Source of the DNA: Stratiolaelaps scimitus
Lineage: Eukaryota; Arthropoda; Arachnida; Mesostigmata; Laelapidae
Assembly: GCA_019614645.1 (NCBI GenBank)
Contig: JABWDB010000009.1
Span: 9,901,501 to 9,965,500 of the forward strand
Direction: 5' to 3'
Length of the DNA stretch: 64,000 nucleotides
Shown here: positions 48,960 to 62,683 of the stretch, in pieces
Layout: each line of letters begins with the position of its first letter
Numbering within the stretch: the first letter of the stretch is position 1
Made by a program: the position numbers and the translations under genes
The notes under the pieces: model-generated
The model's database searches: none
What the model was told of the DNA's origin: nothing
What the model saw: the letters and a program-made list of their open reading frames with translations, nothing else

Positions 48960-50267
48960 GGCTACCCCTTCGGATTGAAGTGTTTGCTGTCGTAAGTTGG
49001 TCAGATACGTTAGTGTACATATCACTCATGCGACCACGACTATTACAGTGGTACGAGTCGAGATGACGTCCAGGGAAGTCCAATGATATCTTGCACCCTA
49101 TAGCTATTTTTTACTGCTGCTGTTGCTGATGAGAAAATAGTCAGGTATTCATCCTGCTGCTGCTGCTGCTGCTACTGCTTCTGTCATTGTCCAAGCCGGT
49201 GGAACGCCGTCAGCCAACGGGCCATTATGACCCCGACGAGAATCGCACCGCTGGGCTGTACGATTTCTAGGTTCGGGTACGATTATTGGACGCGCGCATG
49301 CAAACATATGCGAGGGAACGTATCGAAGCGAGCGGGAGAGAGAGAGAGACAGAAGCTGAAACTCTTTAACGTGACGAGGACCAAATAAATCGGCAGACAC
49401 AGAGGAGGAACATCTCGAGCAAAGCAACGTTCGAGGCGAACGAGTAAACGATCTAGCGGCCAATTTGAACGGGAAGACGCAACCAAAAAAATCGGTCACA
49501 TCCACACATCTTTCCATTTTGATCGGACCTTTTTTTTCGTTCATCTGTAGTACACTTGGGTGTCCGGCACTTTCCGTCTCGCTCGCCGTCTGTTTCTTGG
49601 CCTCTCCCTACCACTTTACGTTAAAGTTCCGTTGTCGCTGAAAGAAGTGTTGCTCTCGGGCTGCGGACTTGGCGAGATTTTTCTCGTACGCTGTCGCCCG
49701 TCGATCGATCGATAGAGTAGGTGGACCACTGACGGTCACCACCAATACCATCACAGCGGTGGCAGTATTGACCGGCCGTCGCTGTACACCAGATTTGTGC
49801 GTGCCTTGTGTCGGTGTGCGAGGCGCGCACGAGTCCGCGAGATGATCAGTGATAAATATTGGGATTTGTATCGGTCGACTGGAGCGCACAGAAGGCTGAA
49901 CAATGGACTGATCGAGAAGCTACGGCGCTATCGAGCTCATGACTGCTCCTGATGTTGCCATTTGCTCTGCTGCTGCGGCTGCTGCGGTTGCCGCTGGCAC
50001 TGCTACGTCTGGTTACGTGTCTGTCAATCGCCGTGTGTGTGTATGCAGGTATGTACGGACAAAGGCGGCCACTCGCCACAGCGCCGGGACGGGCCACTAC
50101 GCCGTTGTTATCAGCTGCCTGTTGGCGGCTCTATATACGTTCTTTGAGTGGGTACCATTAGCGTGTGTTTCTGCTGCTGCTGCTGCTGTTTTGTTGTTAT
50201 TCCTGATGAAGTCCACTGTTTAGTAGAACGAGTGGTGTCGGAGGGGAGCGAGAATGAAGAACACTGA

Positions 50268-50390
50268 ATGGGGAAGAGCATAGATGAACAAATTTGGGCA
50301 TCAATTGGCGCCGAAAAATCCCGGGACGATCTGGTGCCCAAGGCTCAAGACAACGAGCTGGCCGAGCGGACGGATCACAGCTCGCGGTGA
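50268..50390 (+). CDS. Possible 40-codon open frame or first exon
   Basis: ATG at 50268 follows an in-frame TGA and encodes MGKSIDEQIWASIGAEKSRD, then a charged segment ending HSSR. A gtgatc near the stop could act as a weak donor. It has balanced, charged composition, unlike neighbouring repeat frames, but it is short enough to be chance. Confidence 0.15.
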   Translation: MGKSIDEQIWASIGAEKSRDDLVPKAQDNELAERTDHSSR

Positions 50391-51851
50391 TCTGTGGCCT
50401 GGACAGCCGCCGTACTGAGGCGACTGCGATACGAAGCCGAATGGGAGCCTTCGATGAAAAACGAACAACCGAGAACCGAACGAATGTGGCCCTAGTCGGA
50501 GCCCCCCGATCGCCAGATGCCAACGAGAAACACCGCCGCAGCCGCCGCAGCCGCGGTAACAACAACAGCAAACACGTTGAAATAGGCTGCTCTGGCTGTG
50601 CTGGAGTTGAGCGAAATGGGTATTCATCCATTCACTCAGGCGGTCATGCCCACTAGATGACCGGTAACGACGCCGATAATGACGATGATGATCGCGCCGC
50701 TGACGATATTGGGTTGAGGTTCATACATACATACACGCATGACATACGTACATATATATATATATATATCGATATATATATATATATATATATACATGGA
50801 GGGACGGTGAGGCCGGCACCCTTGTCGCCTGCCTGGCGAGTACCGAGACACCGATCGTACCGGAGCAGGCCACCTCCGTCAGATTGGTCTGCTCACCGCT
50901 GGCCCGGCTCGTTGACGCACATATTCGATGATGGTTGGTGATCCAGATTGGAGGAGGTGAGGTGAACCACCGGTGTGAAAACGACAGCTACACTACGAAC
51001 GATGACGACGGTGATGCGCAAATTTATTTCGCATTTTTTTTTCTTTTTCGGCGGCATTCACCGTCGAACCCCCTTCCAATGGTGGCTGGTGATCGGGCGT
51101 CTGTTCCTCTACTCGCTGACTGGCTCCACTGCGACCGTTCGGCAGATTCGACTGGTGTTAATGCTCGTTACCGCTTTTGCTCTTGTTGTCGCTGCTGCTG
51201 CTGCTACCACCACTTCATATTGGCCAGCGGGCCGAATACGAGCGGCCAACAACACAACGCTCTCGTATGACCCCACCCGAAACCGATTCGGACGCATATC
51301 GCCGCCGAATGGACTGACAACCGGGATGCTGCCCGGGGACAGCGAGAGGCAAGGCAAAGCAGAGCTGACAGCCCAGTGTAACTACACACATGCATATATA
51401 TATATACATATACATATATATGTGTGTGTATGTGTACGTGTGTGTAAGGTAGAATTGGTTGCGTCCGATGGCATCCATGGAACGGAGCGCCACTCGGTTC
51501 GCTGCTGCTGCTGATGACGACGACGACGACGACAACTACAGCCGATGAAGTTAAAGGATACAAAGAAGAAGGTAATCGTGCAAGTGTATATAATAGAAGG
51601 CGCGAACAACGAGAAGCGCCAGCGAGCCGCCCAGTCCGCCATAGCTAGCCAGCTAAACAGAAACAAGGAGAGAGAGAGAGAGAGAGAGGTGGGGTGAGGT
51701 TGGAAAGAGAGAGTGCGCGAGAGCGGAAAAAGCAACAACGAGGAATTTTAATTTGGTTTTTGTGGTCGGCGGTTTCTCTGGTCGACGACGCGCCGCCATT
51801 GCCGCGGTACTCTGCTACAATTTTCATTTCACGCCAGCAACATCTCGCATC

Positions 51852-51852
<1 letters not shown>

Positions 51853-51885
<33 letters not shown>

Positions 51886-51905
51886 GCAGCAGCAGCAGCA
51901 GCACA
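51853..51905. repeat. (CAA)n(CAG)n compound triplet tract
   Basis: About 14 CAA units followed directly by CAG units. Depending on frame it would read polyGln, polyAsn/Ser or polyThr/Ala. No supported coding frame surrounds it. Confidence 0.95.
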
Positions 51906-54490
51906 GCAGCGTCAACTGCCTCACACAGACAGATCTACATAGGTATACATGAGCGACACACGAACACACATCGGTAACATTGGTGGTCATACAACAACAA
52001 CAACAACAACAGCGGCGGCGGCGGCGGCGGCTAAAGAAGCCGAAAAGCAGAAGAAATGTCGTCCCCAAGTCGTCGCTCGGTTTGTCGGCCGGCTCGACGC
52101 TTGTCGTCCAATACATCCATGTGTCCGCCGGTTCGTTCCGTTCTTTTAAAGGGCTGTCTTCGACTCTACTCGCCTCCATTTTGCTCCTCTTGGACTCAGA
52201 AATCGGCATCACGTCGACGCTAGCGGCAGACACACCGGTGGACAGACAGACAGTCAGCCAGCCATTTGGGCGGAAAACGGCCGCATGTCATGAGCAGCGA
52301 GTGGCCTTTCACTGACATCGATGGCACAGCGAGAAAGAGAGAGAGAGAGATGCAGATATGCCGGCAGCAATTCCAATGCTGCCGCCGCCGCCACCGCCGC
52401 CGCATTGGCCGCGGCTGAGGCAAGATGTGGCGTGAAATAGCCGGTCACTCTTTGCTGCGGTCGCTGCTTCTGCTGCTGCTCATGATGATTATGGTGATGA
52501 TATTGCTGTGACATCGTCGCCTCTCCTCGTCTCGACACAACACAGAGACAGAGAGAGACTGTATCGGGCTCTTCGTCGTAGACCGCGCGCAGTGACTAGG
52601 CACATTCACTCATTCTGCTGCTCATCCTGCAATGCCGCCAGATGGCGGAAAAGGGCACGCGGCTGTGCGTTGTGGCTTCGGGCCCATGACGAATGTGTCT
52701 CCGCTGGTCGTTGTCGTTGCAGAGTGGATTCTTCTCTCGCTCTCTCCAGGTCCTTTCCGACTCGAACGTCTCTGCCTCGTTTTTCCGTCATATTTCTACG
52801 TTCTACCAGCCGTCGTGGCTACGCAGCAGCAGCAGCAACAGCAGCTGTAACAGTACTCTGGGGGGTGGATCAGTGCTACAGCGACGTCGGCCTGCTTGCC
52901 TTCCTGATGCAGTAACAGGGGTCCAGTAGAGACGATGCGATGAGATGGCCGAACCCCGAGGACGACGACGACGAAGAAGACGAACCGCGAATCAACGAAC
53001 GAATGGAAAGGTAGAGATGGACACACCAAGCGATGGTGTGCCGCGCCGCGCCACCGCAGCCATCGTCACCGCCGAAACCACAAACGTCAGCTGCCGAGTG
53101 ATTGAATACAGACCGATCGATCCTCCTGATGGGCCCACAATTGATATCAGGCGACGGCAGAGGCGATAGCTGCAGAGGTGGCCGTATGGTGGTGACCATC
53201 CCGCCTCTCTCTCGCTCTCTCTCTCTCTATCTTTCTCGATATGAAATGGCTACTGATTCGTCGTCTGATTTGGCCGCCGGCTCGTTCCTCCACTTCTTCA
53301 CTTCGGTCTGATCCTGTTCTCGCTGCCGTCACGGACGGACACCTTCCTACGCGGCAGCTAGGTAAAACACTTGGTGGCAACGACGGCAAGTGGCTGCACG
53401 TTCGAAGCAACAGTCTCAGGCAGCGGCATCGATCTCGCATCGTTCCGCTCCGACCCGCCACTTAAGCCAATGTACGTGTGCTCGGGAACGCCGTGTGGCT
53501 CGATTCAAGCTGACTCGGCTGGCGCTACGCATGCCGACGATTTGACACCTCCGCGGGTCGAGGGAACCACGATCGAAGACCTCGGGCCCCGCCACTGACC
53601 AGCAGGGGAAGGCCAGTCGACTGAAGTAGTTTCCCTGTCTATCTCAAGTCAGATGGATACATATAGATAGATGGCTGTCGACAACCAATGCTCAGTGGAC
53701 ACCAATACAACGGGCGGCCGCCGCCGCCGCCCCCTCATTTCACACTGTGTCACGTTCCACCAATGCAATCTCGTTTCGCTGTTGGCTCCTCGGTGAAACC
53801 AGTAGTCAACCCAGTATGTCCATCTGCGAGTGTCTATGTTTGTTTGTGTGTCACTCTGCTCAGCTCGTGTCGCCCTGTCGTGTTGGCCTGGCGGTGGAAT
53901 CAAATGCATCATGCTGCCATGATGCACCCAACACGGATGGACGGGGCGGTGTGATGCACACCAAATCACTGAGTCGCCCAGCTTGAGTGAAAATGGACAA
54001 CGACGACAGCGACGACGGCGGCGGCGCTCGGCAATCACACGGAAGATCGCTGCGTACGCGTCAGTATATTGCTATTGTTGTTGTTATTATTATTATTATT
54101 ATTTTTGTGGCTGAGTTTCGTAGCCGCAGTGAGAGGCTTCGGGTCAAATCAGCAGCAATGACGGGCCGGCCAATGCTCGTATGGCCAGCAACAGTTACTT
54201 CTCTCAATGAGTTGAACAAGTGATGTGTGAGGGACACAACGACAATGAACAAGAAAAAAAAACCGTCGTTAAAAGGAAAGTAGCTATCGTCCTATATCAT
54301 CCGGTGGCTTTCATTTCACTCTGGTCGTTCCTCCTTCAGGACAGGCAAAATCAGGTGCAAACTTGAAATGCGCACCCTTCATACGTTATTATACAGTGGC
54401 GGTTGACCAGTTGGCTGGTTGTCCTTTGAAATCACCAGAACATGAATGCACTTAGTTAATTCAGTCGGATCAGCAGGTTAACTTAGCACC

Positions 54491-54493
<3 letters not shown>

Positions 54494-54575
<82 letters not shown>

Positions 54576-54612
54576 TTATATATATACACAAACATACATA
54601 TATATATATATG
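54494..54612. repeat. Long compound TA microsatellite
   Basis: About 70 bases of TA are followed by TATATT/TATTTA variants and a TACACAAACATACA interruption. Confidence 0.95.
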
Positions 54613-55500
54613 ATCTCATAGTGTACTTTGTACTGAAAGCGCGCCGTGCAACCCATTGTTCAACTGCAACGTCCATCGATCGATCCGGCTGCGTTCTGTT
54701 GCATTGCGTCCATGCCTGTGCACTGTTAGCTAACCTCGCCAAGCGTAACCACTTCAGCGTTCGAGCCACGGTAGTCAGTCAGGCAGGCGGAGCAATCTTA
54801 ACAAACGCTTCTCTCTCTCTCTCTCTCGCCCTCCCTGTCTTTCCTTGAGTTTCTCTGCCGCCTTCTTCACTGAACTTACAACGCGGCAGCAGCACACGCT
54901 TCTTGGCCACACGCTACCTCGCTGTTTTGTCTCCAGCGAGTCTGCAAGGGCCCACTCGGAAAGGTGCGCTCCGCGACTTGCTGTCTTCGCTGAGCTGCCC
55001 CTGCGGGGCAGAACTCAGCGAACAGGAACGCGCGCGCCTCCCGCCCCTCTCTCTTTGCCCGTCGATCTGTCGCGTCGAGTCGCGTTGCCTCGCGTCACGT
55101 AAAGAAACGCCGATAGCTAGCTAGCCAGACCCATAGCTCCATGCATCGGACTTCCGGCGTTTGTTCTGACGGCCAAACACTATGGCGGCCAGAGATCTGT
55201 GTGTTTGGTTTGCGTGGGAGTGAAGTGGAGGCGGCGGCGGGGGGGGGGGACGACGACGACGCTAAAAACGATGCACAACTGCCCTGACCGTCGCACGACG
55301 ACCACAGCTAGTCAACTCTGCAAGACTGACTCTTCTGTGATTGCCCGCCGTGGCCGGCTAGCGTGTCGGCAAGCAGAAACACCAGCAGCGGCCAGAGCAA
55401 GCCCATAGTGCATGGCACGAACAGGGATAACTTGGCAACAACCTTGTGCTAAACAAGAGAGTGGGTCCACGACAAAGGACAAAGGAGACTGGCGAGATGT

Positions 55501-55541
<41 letters not shown>

Positions 55542-58044
55542 GTCGGTGGAATATGAGTACTTGATACGAGTAACGACACAAAACATACTATTACATATGT
55601 TCTTAGCTTCGTCAGCACCCTTTTGATTCTTACGGCGGACTCGCGTATTTGTTCCCACCGGAAGAGAACATGAATCATCATCTCAACAATCTTCTATCGT
55701 CCGCTATTATCAAATGCTCTTTTCCTTCTTGATAGGCCCGACGAAAAACTGATGGCACGACGGCCAACAAGGTAGCCAGTGGCTTCCTTGGATCAAATCA
55801 CGCGATGACACGGGGAAGCAAAGTTAGGATGTTGTCTGCTATTGTGTCCACTCTTATTGGCATTGTGCTCTGTCAAGGGCGATAAATATAGAGATGAAGT
55901 TGACCTTGTTATTATTTAATCTATGGTAATCGTAGTTATTATTTTGTGTAAACGTCTGCTCAAGAGCACCTCAGGTCGGGAGGTGTACGTGTGAGGGTCG
56001 AAACCTCAACTGATCAGACGTTGTTCATCTATTAGGTGTTACTGTTGTTGACTCCTCCTCCTCGTCGACTGGCCCACGCCGATTAATTTCAGCGCTAGCG
56101 TACAAGTCAAACTTTGTAGTGGAACACTGCTGATAATCAGCAGCGGACGGAATAGCTGCCGTTTCTGCTGCGACCTGCAGCGATTGAACGCGATGCGGAG
56201 CGTGACAGATAGAGTCTTTCTCTCCCTCTCTCATATATATATATATATCTACATTTATATATGCAATGGGTCCACTCAGTACGCCGTGCACATCCCGCTC
56301 GTCTTTGGAACACTCGCAAGGCCTATGCTCATGCTAACGCTGACACATATGGAGCTCAACGTACAATACGAAATACGGCATCCAAGAGTGCTGGGCTGAC
56401 TGTACTCAAGTGTTTCGTTGCCAGCAGCAGCAGCAACAACAACGAAAACAAAAACACGAGCACAACAATAGCGTTGGACACCACGGCAATAACAAGTGGA
56501 CAGAAATTTCACCGTCGAGTCGAGAGCGGCCACGGTGGCGGCGGCGGCGGCAACAGATTGGAACCAATCAAGTGCCGATTTGACGGCATACGACGCATGA
56601 CGGCTACAACCACGACTCGTACTGCTGCTGCTGCTGTTATTACTGCAGAGTGGTAATGCCAACGGTGAAGCGTTTTGCGCTCGGTTCTCGCGTCAGTCAG
56701 CTGCGTTTCTGCTTTTTCTGCTTGTGTTTCATTGTTGCACCTTCCCCCATTCCTTGCTTCCTGTCTGTCTGGCTGCCAGCCTGCCTGCCTAGCAGCTCGT
56801 TGGCGTTGACGACGTGGTCAATCTTGGTTTGTCTAGTTGGGTCGGACCAGTCGGATTGTCTCAAGCGGCCAGAGCTCGAAGATGCCACGCTGGAGCGTTC
56901 GCGTTGTTCGACTGCTTGAAACTGATGTATGTATGTCGGCCTATGTGTATGCGTGTGCTTCATCAAATCGAGGAGCAGGACCTGCCGGAGGGACGAGGAT
57001 AAAGAAAGAAGTCGGGCACCGACAACCACTGCCGCAGCGTTCGCCAGCCCCGATCAGGGAGTGGCCTTCAACTCGCAGCAGCAGCAACAGCATCAGCCCT
57101 TATATATATATATACATATACATATATAGCGATGCCAGCCAGCTCTCATCTAGTCATTGTGTATGTATATGTGTCCGTATATATGTACGCACGGATGGAT
57201 GGTACAGTGTAAGTGTGTCCAGGCGCCGGGCGTCCAGTTCCACGAGCGGCCGGCCTGCCGCCTGCGCGACCGATCAACCGACGAACCTCTGGCCACAGCG
57301 ATCAGTGATAGTGGCTGTCGAAGCCTGCCTTCAACCGCTGTTCGGCTCGACTTCTAATAATAGAATCACATAGCAGACATTTATCTCTCTCTTTCTCTCT
57401 CGCTATATATATATATATAGAAAGAGGGAGCATATAAGAAAAGGCGAACACGAAGCTGAGAACAACAGAACGAACTTCTGTGACAGGAGTCACCCGCTGC
57501 TGCCGCTGCCGCCGCCGCAAGCAGCTGGTCAATAGTGCCACTGCTCTGGTGACTGCAGCACTGTTTTTTTATTCATGCTCTCCCGTCAGCTATACTCTTG
57601 CACAACTATTATAGAATACATACATAACATAGACGACGGATGTCGGTCGTGCGGCCGCCAGCCTCTGATCGCTATCCGCGGTGTCGGTGGCATGTGCTGT
57701 GCGCTGCTCGCCGTCGGGGGCAACAGACTGTCAAATCGCCAGGGGGCGACTCTGACGACGTGTGATGTCGTTGTCTGTTATGTAACAAGAACAGCCGCCA
57801 CTGCCAGCGCCGCCACCGCCAGTCAGCCCCGGCAAAAGGTAGCAAGAAGCAAATGAAGCGGTTGTGTCTGTCGAGGAGGCGGTTAGCTGACGCTGAACTA
57901 CTGCTCATGAGAAACAATGACATTGCGCCGAGTCGCCACCTTCCTGTTTTTGCAGCAGCAGAGGTGGTGGCGGCGGCGGTGCTGCTGATCTTGCCATCGC
58001 ACTGAAGCCGCCAGCGATGAGCAGGTGTAAGACGACAGTCGTTA

Positions 58045-58326
58045 TTACAGCTGCACAAGCGACTGTCGCAGCCAGATTTCGTGGGCTGGCCAAACATACG
58101 AGTCGGACTTTACTAGCCGAGCAGGACCAGCAACGATAATGAACACTGGCCTTTGTTTGCGGTGAAAATTGCAGGCCAACTGATTTCGTACGTCGTGCAA
58201 GAACAACTTGGCAACAAACTCCATCCAGCTCGAAACGTTACCGCCAACGTCAGTTCGGGCGCCAGCGCGCACTAGAAGAATTGCTCGCGCATGCTCGTGT
58301 ACTGCATAATGGATACGATTCCACAC
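58045..58326 (-). pseudogene. Possible ankyrin-repeat-like fragment
   Basis: The minus-strand frame reads HYAVHEHARAILLVRAGARTD followed by a Trp-containing hydrophobic segment. The pattern His-Ala-x3-Leu-Leu-x2-Gly-Ala-x2-Asp resembles one ankyrin repeat. The frame opens after an in-frame stop without an ATG and no further repeat is found, so it would be a fragment or an orphan exon. The likeness is weak. Confidence 0.18.
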
Positions 58327-61229
58327 CCTGAGCCACTCGCCTCACCCGTGCACCTACGCCCCTTCGATGTAGGCATTGGTTTCCAGGGTCGCATCGACAC
58401 ATGTATATACTCAAAGAGATGCCGTCGCTGAATGGCTGCTTGCCATCGAGCTCAATGCGTCGTTCAGTGGATATAATACATCATGTTTGTCTCTCTATGT
58501 GGCCAGCCCTATGTGCATTTACGAAAGCAAAGCATTATTCTGTATTTTTATTGATACTGAAATGCGAGCGGGTATAGTGAATCGTATTGTTAAGCGAACA
58601 ACATTGTGCTTTTGTATGTTCAAACATGAAATATGATATTTTAGTTATTAATAGACTACTGTACTAGAAAGCATTGGGTATCGCTGTCACTTAGATGGCT
58701 AAAGTGTTTTCAAACAAATAAAAAAAACACCCATTTTTTGCTACACGTGCGATTTTTACTGTACTATAATTTCCCCGTCCATGTTCAGTCTAGTGACGGC
58801 TAATGTCAACCTTACTTTTTCCATAGGGTATCGTCTGTGCGAATACTGGTCACATTTGCAAGTGCTTATACTTGAACCGCTTCTCATGCATGTAATACGC
58901 AGTGTATTCACAGGCCATGATGCATTTGCTGCCTTTATCCACAGTATTATCGTTGTTATGATTATTATTATTATTATGACCAATGAAGAAGAATTCAAAA
59001 CGACGCCACTACATAGCCACAAATGAACGAAGCCCACCTAAGTAAGCAAGCGCAAAAAAAATCAGCCGCTCGTGTGTAATTCCGTTCGGAGATCTCGCTC
59101 AGCAGAAACCTTCCCGCATTCGTCTACTTTCGTTTGACCACGATGCGCTGACTTCTCATCGAGCTTTGAGCAGTGGCCAACGCTTACAACAACGCCACCG
59201 CCACCACCATGAACAGGTCTTTTGCGTTTGCAGCGGGCGCAAGTCGCTCCAGATTAAACGGATGGTCTACACGATCTTCAGGACGGCGCTGGACGAGGCG
59301 ACGCGGACAGAATGCCAGGCCACGCAGGCGGGCAGGCAGGCAGCCAGCCAGCAGCTAGATAGGCAATGGTTGAATAGCCTGTTGTGGCTGAGTCGAGCCA
59401 CGCGGGTGGACCCTTTTTTTTCCGCTAGCGGCGGCTCAGATCGACCAAGCGACCAACCGTATCCATACAGGCGAAGAGCCGAGCCACTCCATACAGGCGC
59501 AGGCAGCCGCAGCAGCTACGGCATCAGCCGCATTAGCGAGTTGCGGGGTAACGAGAAGGATGAACACATCGACGGCATCAACGAAGGCAACGGCGACGCC
59601 GTCGGTGCTGGCGTCGGCAGAATCTGCCGAATCAAGTCACCGAATGAATCTACCTCATTCGGCAGATACCAAAACAACGAGAGCTGGCTCGAAACAGAGC
59701 ACCAAAATGAACTACGACAAGAGCCTGTTGTTGTTGTTATCGATGTTGGCACCACCGTTACCACCACCACCGCTGCTGCTGCTGCAGCCGGTACCACCTT
59801 CGTTCACTTCAGTCCTCTGCTGCTGCTGCTGAGATTTGAGAGCGGCCGCGAGGGGTCGTTTGCTCGTGTCTGTCTGCCACAGGCGTGATACAGCATCGGC
59901 AGGGCGAAATGGCTCACAGCTCGCTCATCCCCAATTGGCTCGCGTGCGCACGCAGTGTGTGCCAACCAAGCTAACTCATGAACGTAAACGTAGCCCAGAT
60001 GTATTGTAACATGCCGCGCCCGAGCCGCGCCAAAAAAAATGTGCAAGAGCCCGCGCTAACTCCGACCATCAACGAGAACAAGCGGCTGCTGCTGCTGCTG
60101 CAGAAGATTTGCCGTTGCCGTCGGCAGAAGATCCATTCGGGGCGGCGGCGGCGATGGCGGCAGTACCTGTTAGCTGTAGCTGTTGCAGTGTAGCTACGGG
60201 TTACCAAAACGTCCTATAGAACGCTTGCTGCTGCTGCTGCTGTTGAAGTCGTTCTTGTTTTTGTTGTCGTTGTTGTTGCTGGCGTGAAAGATCGACCGCG
60301 TCGTGGCCCACTCACTTGTTGTTGTTGACCGGAACTGCTTTCAGCAAGAGCAGTCACCACACAACTACAGCGGTCGATAGATCTGAGCAGGAGCAGCAGC
60401 CGCCGCCGCAGCCGAAGACAGCAACGAATCCAGCGCAAGACTCGCAGACGAACAACAACAACAATAACAACAGCAATAAACCAAACAGCAACAATAACAA
60501 GAAAAGCAAAACAACAACAACAAGCTAACAAACATCGAGAGAGAGAGAGAGGTGGAAGAGAAAAGTCAGAGAAGACGGAGAAGATTTGAGGAAGGTAAGA
60601 AACACGTAGACCACTACAACGAGAATGAAATATTAATGCGCTAGGTTGAAGCAACATGAGCAGTAACAAAAAGCATCAAAAAGAGCCAAAAAAAAAAATA
60701 AAACGAAGAACTGCAAATAAAAATAGAAGCAACTCTCCACCGTCTCGACTATCCCAACCGTAGCCATAGCTCTTCATCTGACGGTGACCGGCGGCAGCGG
60801 CGGCGGCGGGCTCGGTGCTCTTGCCTTGTATTTGGCGATCTGATGATCACCAAATTGCGAGCAAAATGTAGATCTAATTCTGCTGCTGCTGCTGCTACTA
60901 TCGGACATAGAGCACCATAAGCAACTAGAGCCGTTTGAAACGTAATGCGGTCTGGCTGCTTACGGTGCGTGTTTCTCGCATTCATTTTCCCCTGAAGTCG
61001 CTTCTCATCTGAAAACCCGACCAGGTTGCCTTCGTTGCGTTCAACCGTGGCCACGACATAGGATGCCATATGCCGGCGTCTTTCACGATATATACATATG
61101 TATTGGCACCCGGAGCTGCGACCAGCGGTTGCAACCACCGCGAAGGCCAATGAAGGCGCTGCTTGCGTGCTTCTTGGCCTGGTAAGCTCACACTTCGCCC
61201 TAGTGGAAGCAAGACAGCAGTCGACGATT
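58327..61229. other. Mixed DNA, triplet tracts, no gene assigned
   Basis: A plus-strand 240-codon frame (59166-59888) starts with TTG and is dominated by Gln, His, Ala and Leu runs. I do not accept it. GCT and CAG runs are at about 59770-59785, 59816-59831, 60086-60101 and 60226-60243. CAACAA tracts are at about 60450-60530. Confidence 0.5.
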
Positions 61230-61280
61230 TAACTCAATGGCCAGCTGACCGCTGACAGACTCCCAAACAGGTTCAAATCC
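61230..61280 (+). repeat. tRNA-like A-box/B-box pair (possible SINE head or tRNA relic)
   Basis: TAACTCAATGG at 61230-61240 and GGTTCAAATCC at 61270-61280 match polymerase III internal promoter boxes at tRNA-like spacing of 29 bases. The T-stem pairs at four of five positions. The acceptor and D stems do not pair, so it is not an intact tRNA gene. Confidence 0.35.
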
Positions 61281-62627
61281 TGACGTGGCATCAGGCAGGT
61301 ATGGATAATCCAGTCAACATCTTTCGCAGTAGTGCCATAAGTGTCAAGAGGTGCCTGACAGGGACAGAGGTGGCTAGCTGACGGCAGTCCAACACACCGA
61401 AACAGTGAGATCGAAGCTACAATGATCGCAGTGTAAGCAACAGCGGCACTAGGACGTTGGGCCAACGCTTCGTTCTTCTGGCCCCGTGGGGGCGAGATTG
61501 GGCCGGCGGGGATTGGTGGCGCCCTTTAGCCACTATTGAGTCTGGTAGTCGTCATCGTCGGCTCCTCGAGTATCGTACGGATGTGTTTCGCACGGACGCA
61601 ATTGTGCGCCAATCTCAATTGAGGAGTCGACGAAAAGTTCAGTTGGACAGTAGCTGACAAAAGGAGCAGTCTATAGTAGTTGTCCCTCCGCAGCAGCACC
61701 GCCACCGCCGCCGCCGTCGGTAGCAGCATCTGCGATCGCCTAGATCACCACGGTCGCGATCACGTCGAGCGCGATGCGGCGATGAACATGAGGGCGGGGC
61801 GGCAGGGCCAATATTTGGCACGATATTATATACAGCTACTACTACTACTTACTTACTGCAGCCTCATATTGTAGATCTCCAGAAGCAGAACACGAAGCAG
61901 AATTCGGTCTGTCGGTTAGGGCTGGTCGCCGGGCCACAGCCACCGAAGCTCGCTGTGTCTCTTGTCTTTGACTTCTTGGACTGCCACAGCAGCAGCAGCA
62001 GCAGCAGCAGCCGCCTGGATATCTATCGATATCTGTCTATACATATGTTGGGTGTGTGTGTCTGTCAGTCAGAGTGCGTGTGTCGCCAATGACATTGAGC
62101 CGCGTCGGCAGCTCGCGGTGTTCGTCGCTCACACGAGCAATAGCAGCAGCAGCAGTAGTTGAGCGGCCAGCGCGCGATAGATGGATCGACAGCGGGAACG
62201 GCCGATGTTCACCAGAGAGTAGCTGGCGTCGCCGCCGCCGCCGCCGCCGACGCCACCGGCACCGCTACCCCCATCTGTTCGGAGAGTGGCCAACGCCAGT
62301 GGTCAGTGCCCAACTTGGTGGCAGTGGTCGCCGCGCCGTAATAAGACCACTGTTACCGCCCGACGCCATCTGCACAGCGACAATCGTCGGTTGCTTCGTG
62401 CAGCTGACCAGCGCGTATTAGAATTTCGCCGAGCGGCAGGCCAACGGCGGTCACCATAATCAACACACGTAACAGAACAGAAAACACTACATAACCGTAA
62501 CTACAGAAATCAGAAGCTCGGTCTAATGGCGAAGGCAAGTACTATGTACATACATATGCATACATATGGGACGTGGGGTGTGCGGCCGTACACCCGGAGA
62601 AATAGAACTATATTTCATAATACCTGA
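61281..62627. other. GC-rich repeat DNA, no gene seen
   Basis: CAG runs at about 61987-62012 and GCC runs at about 61700-61715 and 62228-62253. Frames are short or homopolymeric. Confidence 0.5.
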
Positions 62628-62683
62628 TTATTTTGTGCGTGCACATCGGCTTGCTCCTGGAATATTTGATGCTGGTTGTACCT

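Larger units (their letters stand above)
35703..50267. other. GC-rich, triplet-repeat-dense region without an identified gene
   Basis: CAG/GCA/GCT and GCC runs recur, for example at about 36866-36905, 39078-39091, 40660-40693, 42434-42450, 46496-46530 and 49156-49173. CA and TG runs are also present. Long open frames occur on both strands at the same place (such as 43913-44782 plus and 44065-44760 minus). They run straight through TA or triplet tracts, so I regard them as artefacts. No conserved domain or convincing exon was found. Confidence 0.5.
50391..58044. other. Continuation of repeat-dense GC-rich region
   Basis: Notable tracts are TA with a central ATCGAT (about 50751-50795), CAA then CAG (about 51856-51903), and CGG/GGC (about 52012-52031). 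Further tracts are a complex TA/TATTTA run (about 54494-54612) and TA at 55500-55530 and 57404-57419. No exon could be supported. Confidence 0.5.

Noticed and set aside
50294..50656. 120-codon plus-strand frame and two overlapping minus frames
   Set aside because: All are open together in GC-rich DNA and begin with non-ATG codons; only the short ATG frame at 50268 was kept, at low confidence.
59166..59888. 240-codon plus-strand open frame
   Set aside because: No ATG at the start, and built of Gln/His, Val/Thr and Ala/Leu homopolymers from triplet repeats.
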